Shown here piece after piece: positions 33,249 through 41,257 of a DNA stretch of 60,077 nucleotides (the first letter of the stretch is position 1; every line of letters starts with the position of its first letter). The notes beneath the pieces were generated by a model. That model saw only the letters and a program-made list of their open reading frames with translations, ran no database searches and was not told the origin of the DNA. The position numbers and the translations under genes are program-made. This stretch comes from an uncultured Bacteroides sp. (lineage in GTDB: Bacteria; Bacteroidota; Bacteroidia; Bacteroidales; Bacteroidaceae). The stretch is taken from the NCBI RefSeq assembly GCF_900547205.1, contig NZ_URFY01000028.1, forward strand, positions 1-60,077. The letters run 5' to 3'.

Positions 33249-34373
33249 ATGATAAAACGATCTTTATGTATTTTAACCCTCTTTCTAATACTTTGCTCAT
33301 GTGATACATCTGTCAAAGAGAAAAAGGGAGAGGATATTCAAGTTATTAATTTGGATATGCGATTGGATTCTGCTTTGAAGGTGGCCGAAGTGAAATATGT
33401 TCCTTTGGAGACAAAAGAAGAATCTTTATTCCATGAAATGAGTAAAGTCATAAGTAGAAACAACCATTTTTATATTTTTGACAGAAAGGAAAAATCTATA
33501 TTTGTATTTAATAGTAATGGTTTATTTATTAAAAAAATACATTCAGTAGGAAGTGGTCCTGAAGAATATATAGAGCCTTCAGATATTGATGTTGATGATT
33601 TAGGAAATATTTATGTATCTGATAATGCGACACAACGAATTCTCATTTTTCCAGAATCACAGAATGGGGCAGTTAGTACCATTAATGTTGAAAGATACTT
33701 TGGGGAATTTGCAGTAGCAGATTCTAATTTTATTTATCTTTCAGATGTTGTTGCTAATGGAAAAATGAACATTAAATTGGCAAGATTCAATCGTCATAAT
33801 AAGCAATTAGATATTTTAGAAGAATCAAATCTAGATAATACCGGAAAGTTAACTCGTTTTGCCAAACATTATTTTTATCGCTCTAATCGCAATATTTACT
33901 ATTACAAACGTTTCTCACCTTACATACAACATATTTCGGGAGCTGAGGTAACAAAAGATATTGAAATACAATCCAAATGGTTTCCTACCAAAGATAAAAT
34001 TGCACAGTGGAATGCTGAAGGTATGCTGTCTATGATGGCAGACATGAAATATATACGGGATATATCGGCTTGCTATGAAACAGATAATACTTTTTTTATA
34101 GTGTCTCAAACAGCGCCATCATTATATACTATTATAGATAAGAAAACGAGAAATATATGCAATACATATTCGTTCAATGATAAAAGGCTTGATAACTGTA
34201 TTCATGTATTGTCATCTGATAGAAAGTACTATGTATCCAGCTGTTTACCAACATCGAAAAATATTACTAGTATTCTTTCAGGGCATACTCCGATAGATTC
34301 AGTGTCATTAAAACGTATTGAAAGTTTATCGGAAGATTCTAACCCCATTTTAGTTTTATTTCGTTTTGAGTAG
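33249..34373 (+). CDS. 6-bladed beta-propeller lipoprotein 4
   Basis: A 374-residue lipoprotein with lipobox CSC (Cys18). It follows the six-bladed propeller plan of Bacteroides DUF5128-like proteins: EVKYVPLETKEESLFHEMSK near the start, then FYIFDRKEKSIFVFNSNGLF and the HSVGSGPEEYIEP motif, IDVDDLGNIYVSDNATQRI, and the tail LSEDSNPILVLFRFE. Its neighbour at 34431 shares this plan (VPLETNDSS, KGPKEY). It is probably part of the long lipoprotein operon. Confidence 0.82.
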   Translation: MIKRSLCILTLFLILCSCDTSVKEKKGEDIQVINLDMRLDSALKVAEVKYVPLETKEESLFHEMSKVISRNNHFYIFDRKEKSIFVFNSNGLFIKKIHSVGSGPEEYIEPSDIDVDDLGNIYVSDNATQRILIFPESQNGAVSTINVERYFGEFAVADSNFIYLSDVVANGKMNIKLARFNRHNKQLDILEESNLDNTGKLTRFAKHYFYRSNRNIYYYKRFSPYIQHISGAEVTKDIEIQSKWFPTKDKIAQWNAEGMLSMMADMKYIRDISACYETDNTFFIVSQTAPSLYTIIDKKTRNICNTYSFNDKRLDNCIHVLSSDRKYYVSSCLPTSKNITSILSGHTPIDSVSLKRIESLSEDSNPILVLFRFE

Positions 34374-34430
34374 TACCTGATTAATATTTCATGGGCTTAA
34401 AGGTTAACCTACAATATAAAAATGGATGTA

Positions 34431-35600
34431 ATGAAAAAAATAAGTATAATAATTTTGCTGGTTGTAGTTTATGCTTGTTCGGAGAGAGAAAATAAACTAT
34501 CGGAAGGAATTGAAATAATACCAGTTGATGTACATAAGGCTATTGGGGATGCTTCATCCTTCTTAGAAAAAATAGAGCTTGTCCCCCTAGAAACAAATGA
34601 TTCATCTTTACTTTTTAGATGCAATAAAGTCATTTATGATAAAAGCACGGATATATTTGCAATTTATACCAGTGATCAAATAGTTTATACTTTTACTGGA
34701 GAAGGACAATATATAGATAATTCAAAAAAGGTACATGGGAAAGGACCGAAAGAATACATGATGGTGCTAGATATTAATATAAATCCATACTTGAAAGGTA
34801 TTGATCTGTTAAATCCATATGGGACAATATATACTTATAGCCCGACATTTGAGCTTATATCTAAAAGACAATTTAAACCGGAATTTCCCGTTGATTTTTC
34901 TATGGCTTTAGATTCAAGCAATTATATTTTCAGTCATCCTTATGTTTGGACCGATCAGGAGCTTTCATTTATCAATTTGGACACGAAACAGGTAGTAAAT
35001 GCAAATTATGAAGGGACTATTTCAGGAAATAATATGTCTCATCATTGTTTTTATCATATTGATGATAGTTATTATTATGTGCCTTTCGGATTGAACTACT
35101 ATTTTTACCGGATCGATAAAGAGAACAAAAAGTTAGAACCGATAATGTTTCTTGATTTTGGAGATGCGGAAGTCAAACAAGAAGGATTGCCCGGATGTGG
35201 TCATGGAAAACGAACTGATTCTGACGAGGAGAGAAGAAGAATAACTCAGGATGCGATTGAAAGATATAAGTTTTTGAGAAAAACGGAAAATTATTTACCC
35301 TTGATTAAATTTTTTAACGAGGATTATGTCTATGTTTATTTGGCAAAAACAGATAGAGGTTATGGGAGTCATTTTATTTATAACAGAAAGCTAAAGGCAG
35401 GTTATTTATGTAAAGAAGGAGAGCCTCTTGTCATGTATCCTTGCTTTGGTATGGTAGACAATGTTTTGCTCTCAATATGCCAACCGGAATTTATTAGTAA
35501 AGTCGTAGACCGTAATCTTATGTCGTCTGAAGAAATACATAAAATGGAGACGCTAAAAGAAGATGATAATCCTGTGATCTTGAAATACTATTTGAAGTAA
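34431..35600 (+). CDS. 6-bladed beta-propeller lipoprotein 5
   Basis: A 389-residue lipoprotein with lipobox VYAC (Cys16), started at the ATG at 34431; an in-frame ATG at 34422 adds three residues. It has the blade motifs IELVPLETNDSSLLFRCNKV, KVHGKGPKEYMMVL and the C-terminal ETLKEDDNPVILKYYLK. A feature not seen in the neighbours is a charged insertion, GCGHGKRTDSDEERRR, near residue 265. The next gene starts 2 bases after its stop. Confidence 0.8.
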   Translation: MKKISIIILLVVVYACSERENKLSEGIEIIPVDVHKAIGDASSFLEKIELVPLETNDSSLLFRCNKVIYDKSTDIFAIYTSDQIVYTFTGEGQYIDNSKKVHGKGPKEYMMVLDININPYLKGIDLLNPYGTIYTYSPTFELISKRQFKPEFPVDFSMALDSSNYIFSHPYVWTDQELSFINLDTKQVVNANYEGTISGNNMSHHCFYHIDDSYYYVPFGLNYYFYRIDKENKKLEPIMFLDFGDAEVKQEGLPGCGHGKRTDSDEERRRITQDAIERYKFLRKTENYLPLIKFFNEDYVYVYLAKTDRGYGSHFIYNRKLKAGYLCKEGEPLVMYPCFGMVDNVLLSICQPEFISKVVDRNLMSSEEIHKMETLKEDDNPVILKYYLK

Positions 35601-35602
35601 AT

Positions 35603-36646
35603 ATGATATATATGAGGACAACTGTTTTATTAGGAATGATAATTCTGTTTCTATATTCCTGCCAATCAGGTAATAAAGAAACTATTCGGGTAGAAAATGT
35701 CATCTGTCAACCTATTTGTGGAGATGATTATATATTGGGAGGACCTAATGCAATGGCATTGTCGGATTCCATTTTGGCGATTGTAGACGTCAAGTCCGAC
35801 TCTCTGTTACTCTTTTTTAATGTGAAAGAAGGACGTTATATCCGAAAAGTCGGTGTACGGGGGCAGGGACCTTCTGAATTTTCAGTACTTTCTTCATTAG
35901 AATCACGCGGTGGAAGTTCGTACTCATTTTATGATATTAATAAAAGAACGTTTTATTATACGAATATGATAACGGATGAGGATGTTCGATTTACTCCGGC
36001 CTTTCATGTTGACAGCGTTTTTCCTTTTGAGGTTCATTCTATGGCTAATGGAAGGTTTATAGCTTCCGGGATTTATGATAATTATCGTTTCTGTTTGTTG
36101 GACTCAGGCGGACGAGTTCAAAGTACATTCGGTGAATGGCCTTACAGGGATGAGGTAGAAAAAAATGTATCCGGTATGGTTCGTTCGCAAGCTTATATGT
36201 TTAATATAGCGACGTCACCTTCCAAAACAAAATTTATCGCTTCTCTTTTATCGGCGGATATATTGGCTTTCTATCAATTAGAAAACGATTCGGTTCATTT
36301 GATAAAGGAGGCTATTCTCACTTACCCGGAGTATGAGTATAGAAATAATCCTACTAGTTATTCGGGGGCTTCGAGAGATGCGCCAATAAATTATTTGTGT
36401 GCCACTTGTTCGGAAGACTATGTTTACGTACTATATTCAGGGAAAAGCTTTCGTGAAGATGCTTTGGCATCATTCTTGGGAAATTTAATATATGTATATA
36501 CATGGAGTGGTGATAAACTAGCGGTGCTTAAGAGTGATAAAATGTTAGGAAAAATATGTTTGGCAGAAGACGGGAAGACAATGTATGCTATTGCTTATGA
36601 TTTTGATCCTGTTCTTGTGCAGTTCTCTTTGCCGCAATTGCAATGA
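35603..36646 (+). CDS. BF3164/TolB-like propeller lipoprotein 6
   Basis: A 347-residue lipoprotein with lipobox YSC (Cys20, or Cys17 if translation starts at the ATG at 35612). The motif VGVRGQGPSEFSVLS marks it as the same superfamily as its neighbours, and CATCSEDYVYVLYSGKSF resembles the late blade of the genes at 38468 and 40159 (AIYTVFHGTSF, IVALYSGKETF). It is the last member of the 28856-36646 lipoprotein run. No strong terminator follows. Confidence 0.8.
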   Translation: MIYMRTTVLLGMIILFLYSCQSGNKETIRVENVICQPICGDDYILGGPNAMALSDSILAIVDVKSDSLLLFFNVKEGRYIRKVGVRGQGPSEFSVLSSLESRGGSSYSFYDINKRTFYYTNMITDEDVRFTPAFHVDSVFPFEVHSMANGRFIASGIYDNYRFCLLDSGGRVQSTFGEWPYRDEVEKNVSGMVRSQAYMFNIATSPSKTKFIASLLSADILAFYQLENDSVHLIKEAILTYPEYEYRNNPTSYSGASRDAPINYLCATCSEDYVYVLYSGKSFREDALASFLGNLIYVYTWSGDKLAVLKSDKMLGKICLAEDGKTMYAIAYDFDPVLVQFSLPQLQ

Positions 36647-36777
36647 GTAAATGCCGAAGGGATTTTATATGCGAATATTAAGTTATAAATATGGTGATAC
36701 AAAATGATTATTGGTATAGGGTGCGAGCCTAAAGGATATTATTGAATATAAATTAGGAGAATAATAAAATCAATGAT

Positions 36778-36809
36778 ATTGTCATTTCTTAGAAATTGTA
36801 TTACCTTTG
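36778..36809 (+). promoter_or_regulatory. Promoter of the membrane regulator gene
   Basis: ATTG at 36778-36781, a 20-base spacer and TACCTTTG at 36802-36809 (followed by TGG) fit the Bacteroides promoter. Start of transcription is expected near 36815, which rules out translation from the in-frame ATG at 36796 and supports the ATG at 36862. Confidence 0.7.
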
Positions 36810-36861
36810 TGGTCGACAAACGTCATTCTTGAATACAATTCAATATAAAAATAGACCACGA

Positions 36862-38037
36862 ATGAGACTCTTTACAAAACAAAGCGAAATTAATGACCTT
36901 ATAAGGAAGCATAGGGTGCATTTATCATTGATATTACTCTTTGCAGTAATTATATACTGCTTCTTGGGACATTTGTATTATAATGTTAGAGAGAAAGATT
37001 TCAATGAGAAAATAAAAAATGTTTTTATAGCAGATTTGCTGAGTAAGTTGCAGAAAGACCCTATCGAAAGTTATATATATTCAAGTGAACGAGAATTTAA
37101 CGAAGATGAGTATTCAGATACCATTAGTGTCACCGATGTAGATGGTGTACACAAGTACCCTCATGATAGAGAAAAAAGTCGTAAGAATATAGCAAAAGAT
37201 CCAAAATTACGTACCTTACACTCCGTCTATTTGTGCCAACATCCTCTTGAAGCAGATTCTTTATATTGGACATGGATAAAAAGTTTGAAGCAAAAGCGAT
37301 TAAACGGAACTTATGCAATAGAACTTTTAAAATCAGATAAAAACGGAAATATAATGTGTGATCTGACTACTGAAAATTCTTCTCTTATAAATTATAAGCC
37401 ATGTTTCGATGTTACCTTAGGTTTTCGTTCGGAAGTCGAAGTGAGAGGATATTATAATTTGCCGTGGTTTAAACTTATAGGCATAAGGGGATTTATATAT
37501 ACTTTTATATATTGGATATTGATTATCAGTATTTTTATAGTGGCATTACATAGAAGGAGAAAAGTAGTAGCTACACCTTATATGTTCAGATATCTACCAC
37601 AAGAGACGATACTTCACAATATGGGAAAGGAAATAATCGGTCCTAGCTCTAACTTGTGTTTACAAGAAATGATGTTGCAACTTAGTAAGCGTAAATATGA
37701 TATGACTCCACTTGCTCAGAATCCAACAGGTGTCTATGATTTAGGCAAGAATGCTAAATTTAATACAGTTCTACGGAAGATTATAATTGATAAAAAGGAA
37801 ATCTCATTGTCACCACAGGCCTCTATTTTATTAAAGCATTTTTTGGATGCACCAAATTACATACTGAGTAATGAAGAAATAAAAGATATTTTTTGGGTAG
37901 ACAAATCATATAAAAAAGAAGCAAGATTACATAATGCTGTAAATCGCCTGAGAAGTTACTTGGAAAATGTTCCGGAAATAAAGATTCAGAAGACTAGAAC
38001 CAAATCTTACGAGTTGGTGATTATTGAACCTGATTAA
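36862..38037 (+). CDS. Membrane-embedded one-component regulator: periplasmic sensor plus winged helix
   Basis: A 391-residue protein with a short cytoplasmic start, transmembrane helix 1 at about 20-40, a roughly 165-residue periplasmic domain, helix 2 at about 208-229 followed by HRRRK, and a C-terminal OmpR-type winged helix (about 292-388). The latter includes KKEISLSPQASILLKHFL, NYILSNEEIKDIFW and EARLHNAVNRLRSYLEN. There are no kinase or receiver domains. This is a ToxR/CadC-like idea in a histidine-kinase-style topology: signal in the periplasm, DNA binding in the cytoplasm. Next to NVEALA precursors it is the natural candidate regulator or receptor (inference). Confidence 0.8.
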   Translation: MRLFTKQSEINDLIRKHRVHLSLILLFAVIIYCFLGHLYYNVREKDFNEKIKNVFIADLLSKLQKDPIESYIYSSEREFNEDEYSDTISVTDVDGVHKYPHDREKSRKNIAKDPKLRTLHSVYLCQHPLEADSLYWTWIKSLKQKRLNGTYAIELLKSDKNGNIMCDLTTENSSLINYKPCFDVTLGFRSEVEVRGYYNLPWFKLIGIRGFIYTFIYWILIISIFIVALHRRRKVVATPYMFRYLPQETILHNMGKEIIGPSSNLCLQEMMLQLSKRKYDMTPLAQNPTGVYDLGKNAKFNTVLRKIIIDKKEISLSPQASILLKHFLDAPNYILSNEEIKDIFWVDKSYKKEARLHNAVNRLRSYLENVPEIKIQKTRTKSYELVIIEPD

Positions 38038-38072
38038 TAATTTATAGGCTTGATCGTATACAAGTGTATAAT

Positions 38073-38114
38073 ATTGCCCAGAAGTAATATTTCTCGATGA
38101 AATGGGCGATTTTT
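38073..38114 (+). terminator. Probable terminator of the regulator gene
   Basis: An 8-bp stem (38073-38080 with 38103-38110, one G-U) with an inner AGAA/TTCT hairpin is followed by four T. Confidence 0.55.
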
Positions 38115-38145
38115 GAAAAAAATGCTATCTCAAACAACCGCAAAA

Positions 38146-38186
38146 GTCATGGATAGAATTAGATAGATAGGTCATGGATAGGTTTA
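38146..38186 (+). repeat. Pair of direct repeats upstream of the NVEALA promoter
   Basis: GTCATGGATAG occurs at 38146-38156 and again at 38171-38181, and the match extends to 14 of 16 bases (through TTA). Start-to-start distance is 25 bases. The second copy ends 3 bases before the -33 element, a position typical of activator sites for OmpR-type winged-helix proteins, one of which is encoded directly upstream. Confidence 0.7.
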
Positions 38187-38187
38187 A

Positions 38188-38220
38188 AATTGGCTAAATA
38201 ATGCCAATTGACTACCTTTG
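38188..38220 (+). promoter_or_regulatory. Promoter of NVEALA gene 1 with embedded inverted repeat
   Basis: TTG at 38190-38192, a 20-base spacer and TACCTTTG at 38213-38220 (followed by TGG) form the promoter. AATTGGC (38188-38194) and GCCAATT (38203-38209) are a perfect inverted repeat that fills the space between the -33 and -7 elements, so a protein bound there would compete with RNA polymerase. Confidence 0.72.
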
Positions 38221-38250
38221 TGGCAGTATTAATCATTATAACTAACGTAT

Positions 38251-38478
38251 ATGAAAAAGCTACTATTCCTATTTATTTTAATTGCTGCGGTATTTTCCGT
38301 GAAGTATGCAATAAAGACGCCGCAGGCACGCTCACTATTATTAGATAATATTGAAGCACTGGCAGCGGATGACGAGATTAAAGAACCCTATATCTGTTTA
38401 GGGTTTGGGTCTGTGGTATGTCCAGCTACAAAAGTAAAAGTAGAATATATTTTTAGCGGATACAGCCTTGAAGAGTAA
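38251..38478 (+). CDS. NVEALA-family small exported precursor 1
   Basis: A 75-residue protein with a hydrophobic N-terminal segment (about 3-20), a linker IKTPQARSLLLD, the motif NIEALA at 33-38, and a 37-residue tail with two cysteines in ICLGFGSVVCP. The C-x7-C tail with GSV is characteristic of NVEALA-family small proteins of Bacteroidales, whose role is unknown. The Ala-Leu-Ala sits about 15 residues beyond the hydrophobic segment, further than in ordinary signal peptides. The stop overlaps the next start (TTG at 38468) by 11 bases, so the precursor and the propeller lipoprotein are coupled. Confidence 0.8.
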   Translation: MKKLLFLFILIAAVFSVKYAIKTPQARSLLLDNIEALAADDEIKEPYICLGFGSVVCPATKVKVEYIFSGYSLEE

Positions 38479-39529
38479 TGCTACCATTCTCTTATTATTT
38501 CTTATTATCTTTTTCTCATGTGGTACGAAGCATAAGGAATATGCAGAAAATGTAATTCCCTATACTGGGTTTCCACAAGAGAAAGAATTAAAAGGAAAAA
38601 TAATAGAACTAGACACAGCCTTGCTTCGTTACCCCTTTCGGATACGAATAGAAGGAGACAAAGCTATTGTGATGGATTTGCATGGTCTTGATTATTACGG
38701 CCACTTATTCCAATATCCTAGCTTTCAGTATTTGTCTTCTTTTGGTAAGCGTGGTGATTCTCCTACAGAAGCGCTGTCTATAGAGAATGTTCGCTTTCAT
38801 AATCACAAGGTATGGACATTGGATGCTAACAAGAATGAATTAACTTGGTTAGGTAATTCTTCATCCGATGATTTGCTGCTTCGTGACGGAGCGGTAACAT
38901 TGGATGAAGATATATTAACGCCACTTGACTTTGCTATCTATAATGATACCACTTTTATCATCCCCGACTATTCCGGTGAAAGTCGTTTCTGTTGGGTTAA
39001 TAATAAAGGTAAACTTATAGATAAGATGGGAATGATTCCATCAGTCAATGAAGAAGCATTGAAAAACGCTCGTCCGGCATTAGCTCAGGCATGGCGTAGC
39101 TTTTTAGACTATAATTCGCATAATGGCATTCTTGCTACTGTCACTCAATTAGGAGAAGTGGTTGAAATCTATAACTTGAAAGATAGTACTCATGTAGTTC
39201 GCATTGGAGAGCATGGAGAACCTGCATTTAAAGTCTCAGATGGATATGGCATACCTACAGGTATCATGGGCTTTAGCGATGTGCAAGTAACAGACAATGC
39301 TATTTATACGGTATTTCATGGAACTTCCTTTAAGGAGATAGCGAAGCATAGTGGACGATTGCCTGATGGTGGAAAGTACATTTATGTGTTTAGTTTGAAT
39401 GGAGAACCGCTATGTAAGTATGTACTCGACCATTATATATATGGTATTTGTGTGGACGAAGCTACTAAAACGATAATAGCTACGGATGTAAATAACGATC
39501 AGCCTATAGTGAAATTTCACTTTGACTGA
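38468..39529 (+). CDS. BF3164-type propeller lipoprotein 7, coupled to NVEALA 1
   Basis: A 353-residue lipoprotein with lipobox FSC (Cys18) that must start at a TTG codon inside the end of the NVEALA gene, because no in-frame ATG is available ahead of the signal peptide. Family motifs are YPSFQYLSSFGKRGDSPTEAL, given here as FGKRGDSP, then IEDVR-like NVRFHNHKVWTLDANKN and the late blade AIYTVFHGTSFKEIA. It belongs to the classic BF3164 group. The overlap implies about equal production with the small precursor, which suggests partnership (inference). Confidence 0.82.
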   Translation: MKSNATILLLFLIIFFSCGTKHKEYAENVIPYTGFPQEKELKGKIIELDTALLRYPFRIRIEGDKAIVMDLHGLDYYGHLFQYPSFQYLSSFGKRGDSPTEALSIENVRFHNHKVWTLDANKNELTWLGNSSSDDLLLRDGAVTLDEDILTPLDFAIYNDTTFIIPDYSGESRFCWVNNKGKLIDKMGMIPSVNEEALKNARPALAQAWRSFLDYNSHNGILATVTQLGEVVEIYNLKDSTHVVRIGEHGEPAFKVSDGYGIPTGIMGFSDVQVTDNAIYTVFHGTSFKEIAKHSGRLPDGGKYIYVFSLNGEPLCKYVLDHYIYGICVDEATKTIIATDVNNDQPIVKFHFD

Positions 39530-39550
39530 CTAAATAAATAACATGATTAA

Positions 39551-39653
39551 AAGGAGCAGGATGATGAATTTGTTTAATCTTGCCGGATTTGCTTACACAT
39601 CATCCGCTCCTTAACCCCTAAAAAGAAAGGAGGTTATTCCGATGCAAACTTAA
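39551..39653 (+). promoter_or_regulatory. Long hairpin followed by an extended Shine-Dalgarno and a three-codon frame
   Basis: AAGGAGC, a bulged A and GGATGATG (39551-39566) pair perfectly with CATCATCC and GCTCCTT (39598-39612) around a 31-base loop. Only 12 bases later comes AGAAAGGAGGT (39624-39634), complementary to the 3' end of Bacteroides 16S rRNA over about 11 bases, then ATG CAA ACT TAA at 39642-39653, 7 bases after GGAGGT. Such a strong ribosome site is unusual in Bacteroides and drives no real gene here. No T-run follows the hairpin. The arrangement looks like a leader or attenuator for the NVEALA 2 unit. Bases 39654-39748 hold nothing else that I recognise. Confidence 0.5.
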
Positions 39654-39748
39654 GAATAAAAATCTAGTTTAGCAAACTAATGCTAATCTGTTGAAATGAT
39701 AGATACAGATAAGAAAAAGAAAGTTTTATAATTCGAAATTATTAAGGA

Positions 39749-39991
39749 ATGAAAAAGAAAGTAATGGGCATTATTGCCGTTGTTGCTATCGCCGCTGTTG
39801 CGGGATACAATGTGTATACTTCACTGAATAATAATGGCAACTTGTCTGATTTAGCATTAGCTAATGTGGAAGCATTGGCTGATTCTAATGAAGGTGGATT
39901 TGATTGTTTAAATGGTTGTGTAGATAATGGTTTTGGTTGCTTCTGTTATCAGTGGTATCCGTATTTTCGAGAATACTATTGGCAGGATTAA
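39749..39991 (+). CDS. NVEALA-family small exported precursor 2
   Basis: An 80-residue protein with a hydrophobic segment at about 5-23 (VMGIIAVVAIAAVAGYNVY), a polar linker TSLNNNGNLSDLALA, the exact motif NVEALA at 39-44, and a 36-residue tail beginning DSNEGG. The tail has four cysteines (53, 57, 64, 66) followed by an aromatic-rich end, QWYPYFREYYWQD. Cleavage after NVEALA would release a small acidic, Cys-rich, aromatic peptide. Similar to precursor 1 in layout but not in tail sequence, so the tails are variable while the leader motif is conserved. Function unknown. Confidence 0.82.
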   Translation: MKKKVMGIIAVVAIAAVAGYNVYTSLNNNGNLSDLALANVEALADSNEGGFDCLNGCVDNGFGCFCYQWYPYFREYYWQD

Positions 39992-40006
39992 GTCGACGTA
40001 AATAAA

Positions 40007-40035
40007 TACCCCTGCTGGATTGACTGGCGGGGGTA
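40007..40035 (+). terminator. Hairpin after NVEALA gene 2
   Basis: A 9-bp GC-rich stem (40007-40015 with 40027-40035, one U-G) starts 15 bases after the stop. No T-run follows, so it may protect the 3' end of a short abundant mRNA or act as a partial terminator. Confidence 0.5.
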
Positions 40036-40158
40036 AATAGTGTAATGATATATTTAGTAAGATAGCATTTCTCATTAAAAGAGATATTCAGATTCAAATT
40101 AAATATAATGTTGACTTCTAAAAAACTATTTTAAAAATATTAATCCAATTATCCTATT

Positions 40159-41181
40159 ATGAAAAAAATATTTAATGCTTTGCTTATGGTTATTTGCTGG
40201 GGTTGTGCACATAACTCAAAGACTGAAGTATATCAAAATATACGTGCTAATATTTTGGATGTACAAGATAAAGTAAAAGAAATTGTAATCAATGATGTTT
40301 TTATAGGTCCAATAAGCCCATTATGTATAGTCGGCGATTATTTAATAATAGGTGATGTTAAATCACAAGATAATTTGATACATATATTTGATAAGAATGA
40401 TTTTAGCTATATGACAAGTGAATTGCGGAGAGGTGAAGGTCCTGATGAAATAACTAATATGGGATATATTGGAACAAATGAGATAAGTCACATATTTTGT
40501 ATATCGGACCATGGTAAACAAAAGATATTTGCTTATAATATAGATAGTATTCTTTCAGATTCGTTATATAAGCCAACTGTAAAAGCGAGAATGGCTGAAA
40601 GATTGTTTCCCAATAAGTATAAATATATAAATGATTCTATATGCCTTGCTTTAATAATAAAACCAACAGGAAATTCTGGTTATAATGAAAACATAACTAA
40701 ATGGAATATGAAAACCGGAGAAATGAATAATATGCCTTATGAACATCCTGATATAAGGAAGAAACGTGTTGATTTTGATTTATCCATAAAGAATGGGTGC
40801 TATGTCGAATGTTATTCATATCATGATTTAATGACGATTTGTGATCTTAACGGAAATTTAAGATGTAACATATATGGTCCGGAATGGGATGCGAAATCTA
40901 CAAATAGAGTTAGTTTTTATGGTGGAGTAGTCTGTTGCAAAGATAAAATCGTCGCGCTTTATTCAGGTAAAGAAACTTTTTATAATAGTGGTTCTGGTAG
41001 AATAAAGGTGGAATATCCGACTAAATTTTTGGTTTTTGACATGAATGGTAATTACATTCAGACTATGGAGACAAAATATCCAATATTGAATTTTTGTTAT
41101 GATGAAAAGAATAACCGAATCATAATGAGTTTAGATGATGATATGCAATTCGCTTATTTAGATTTAGATAGTGTTATTTAG
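40159..41181 (+). CDS. BF3164-type propeller lipoprotein 8
   Basis: A 340-residue lipoprotein with lipobox WGC (Cys16). Motifs shared with the group are IISPL-type first blade (IGPISPLCIVGDYLIIGDVK), ELRRGEGPDEITNMGYIG, ISDHGKQKIFAYNIDSIL and the late IVALYSGKETFY blade. It lies 167 bases after NVEALA 2, so the arrangement small precursor then propeller lipoprotein repeats that of 38251-39529. The gene is very AT-rich. No promoter match was found in the gap. Confidence 0.8.
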   Translation: MKKIFNALLMVICWGCAHNSKTEVYQNIRANILDVQDKVKEIVINDVFIGPISPLCIVGDYLIIGDVKSQDNLIHIFDKNDFSYMTSELRRGEGPDEITNMGYIGTNEISHIFCISDHGKQKIFAYNIDSILSDSLYKPTVKARMAERLFPNKYKYINDSICLALIIKPTGNSGYNENITKWNMKTGEMNNMPYEHPDIRKKRVDFDLSIKNGCYVECYSYHDLMTICDLNGNLRCNIYGPEWDAKSTNRVSFYGGVVCCKDKIVALYSGKETFYNSGSGRIKVEYPTKFLVFDMNGNYIQTMETKYPILNFCYDEKNNRIIMSLDDDMQFAYLDLDSVI

Positions 41182-41220
41182 CAGTGTTCTAATTATTATC
41201 CTTAAGTCGTAAATTGAACA

Positions 41221-41246
41221 TACAACTTGGTTGTTGTAGGTTTTTT
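41221..41246 (+). terminator. Terminator of the propeller lipoprotein 8 unit
   Basis: A 6-bp stem (41221-41226 with 41233-41238) is followed by GG and six T. Confidence 0.55.
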
Positions 41247-41257
41247 AGTAAACTTTG
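41227..41257 (+). promoter_or_regulatory. Candidate promoter of the DUF1573 gene
   Basis: TTG at 41227-41229 and AAACTTTG at 41250-41257 (followed by TGG) have the right 20-base spacing. The -7 box lacks the initial T but shares CTTTGTGG with the promoters at 36802 and 38213. It overlaps the terminator. Confidence 0.35.

Noticed and set aside
36796..36861. N-terminal 22-residue extension of the membrane regulator
   Set aside because: The upstream ATG overlaps the -7 promoter box, so it lies before the expected transcription start.
38146..38186. CRISPR-like repeats
   Set aside because: Only two copies of 11-16 bases at a promoter and no cas genes; far better explained as regulator sites.
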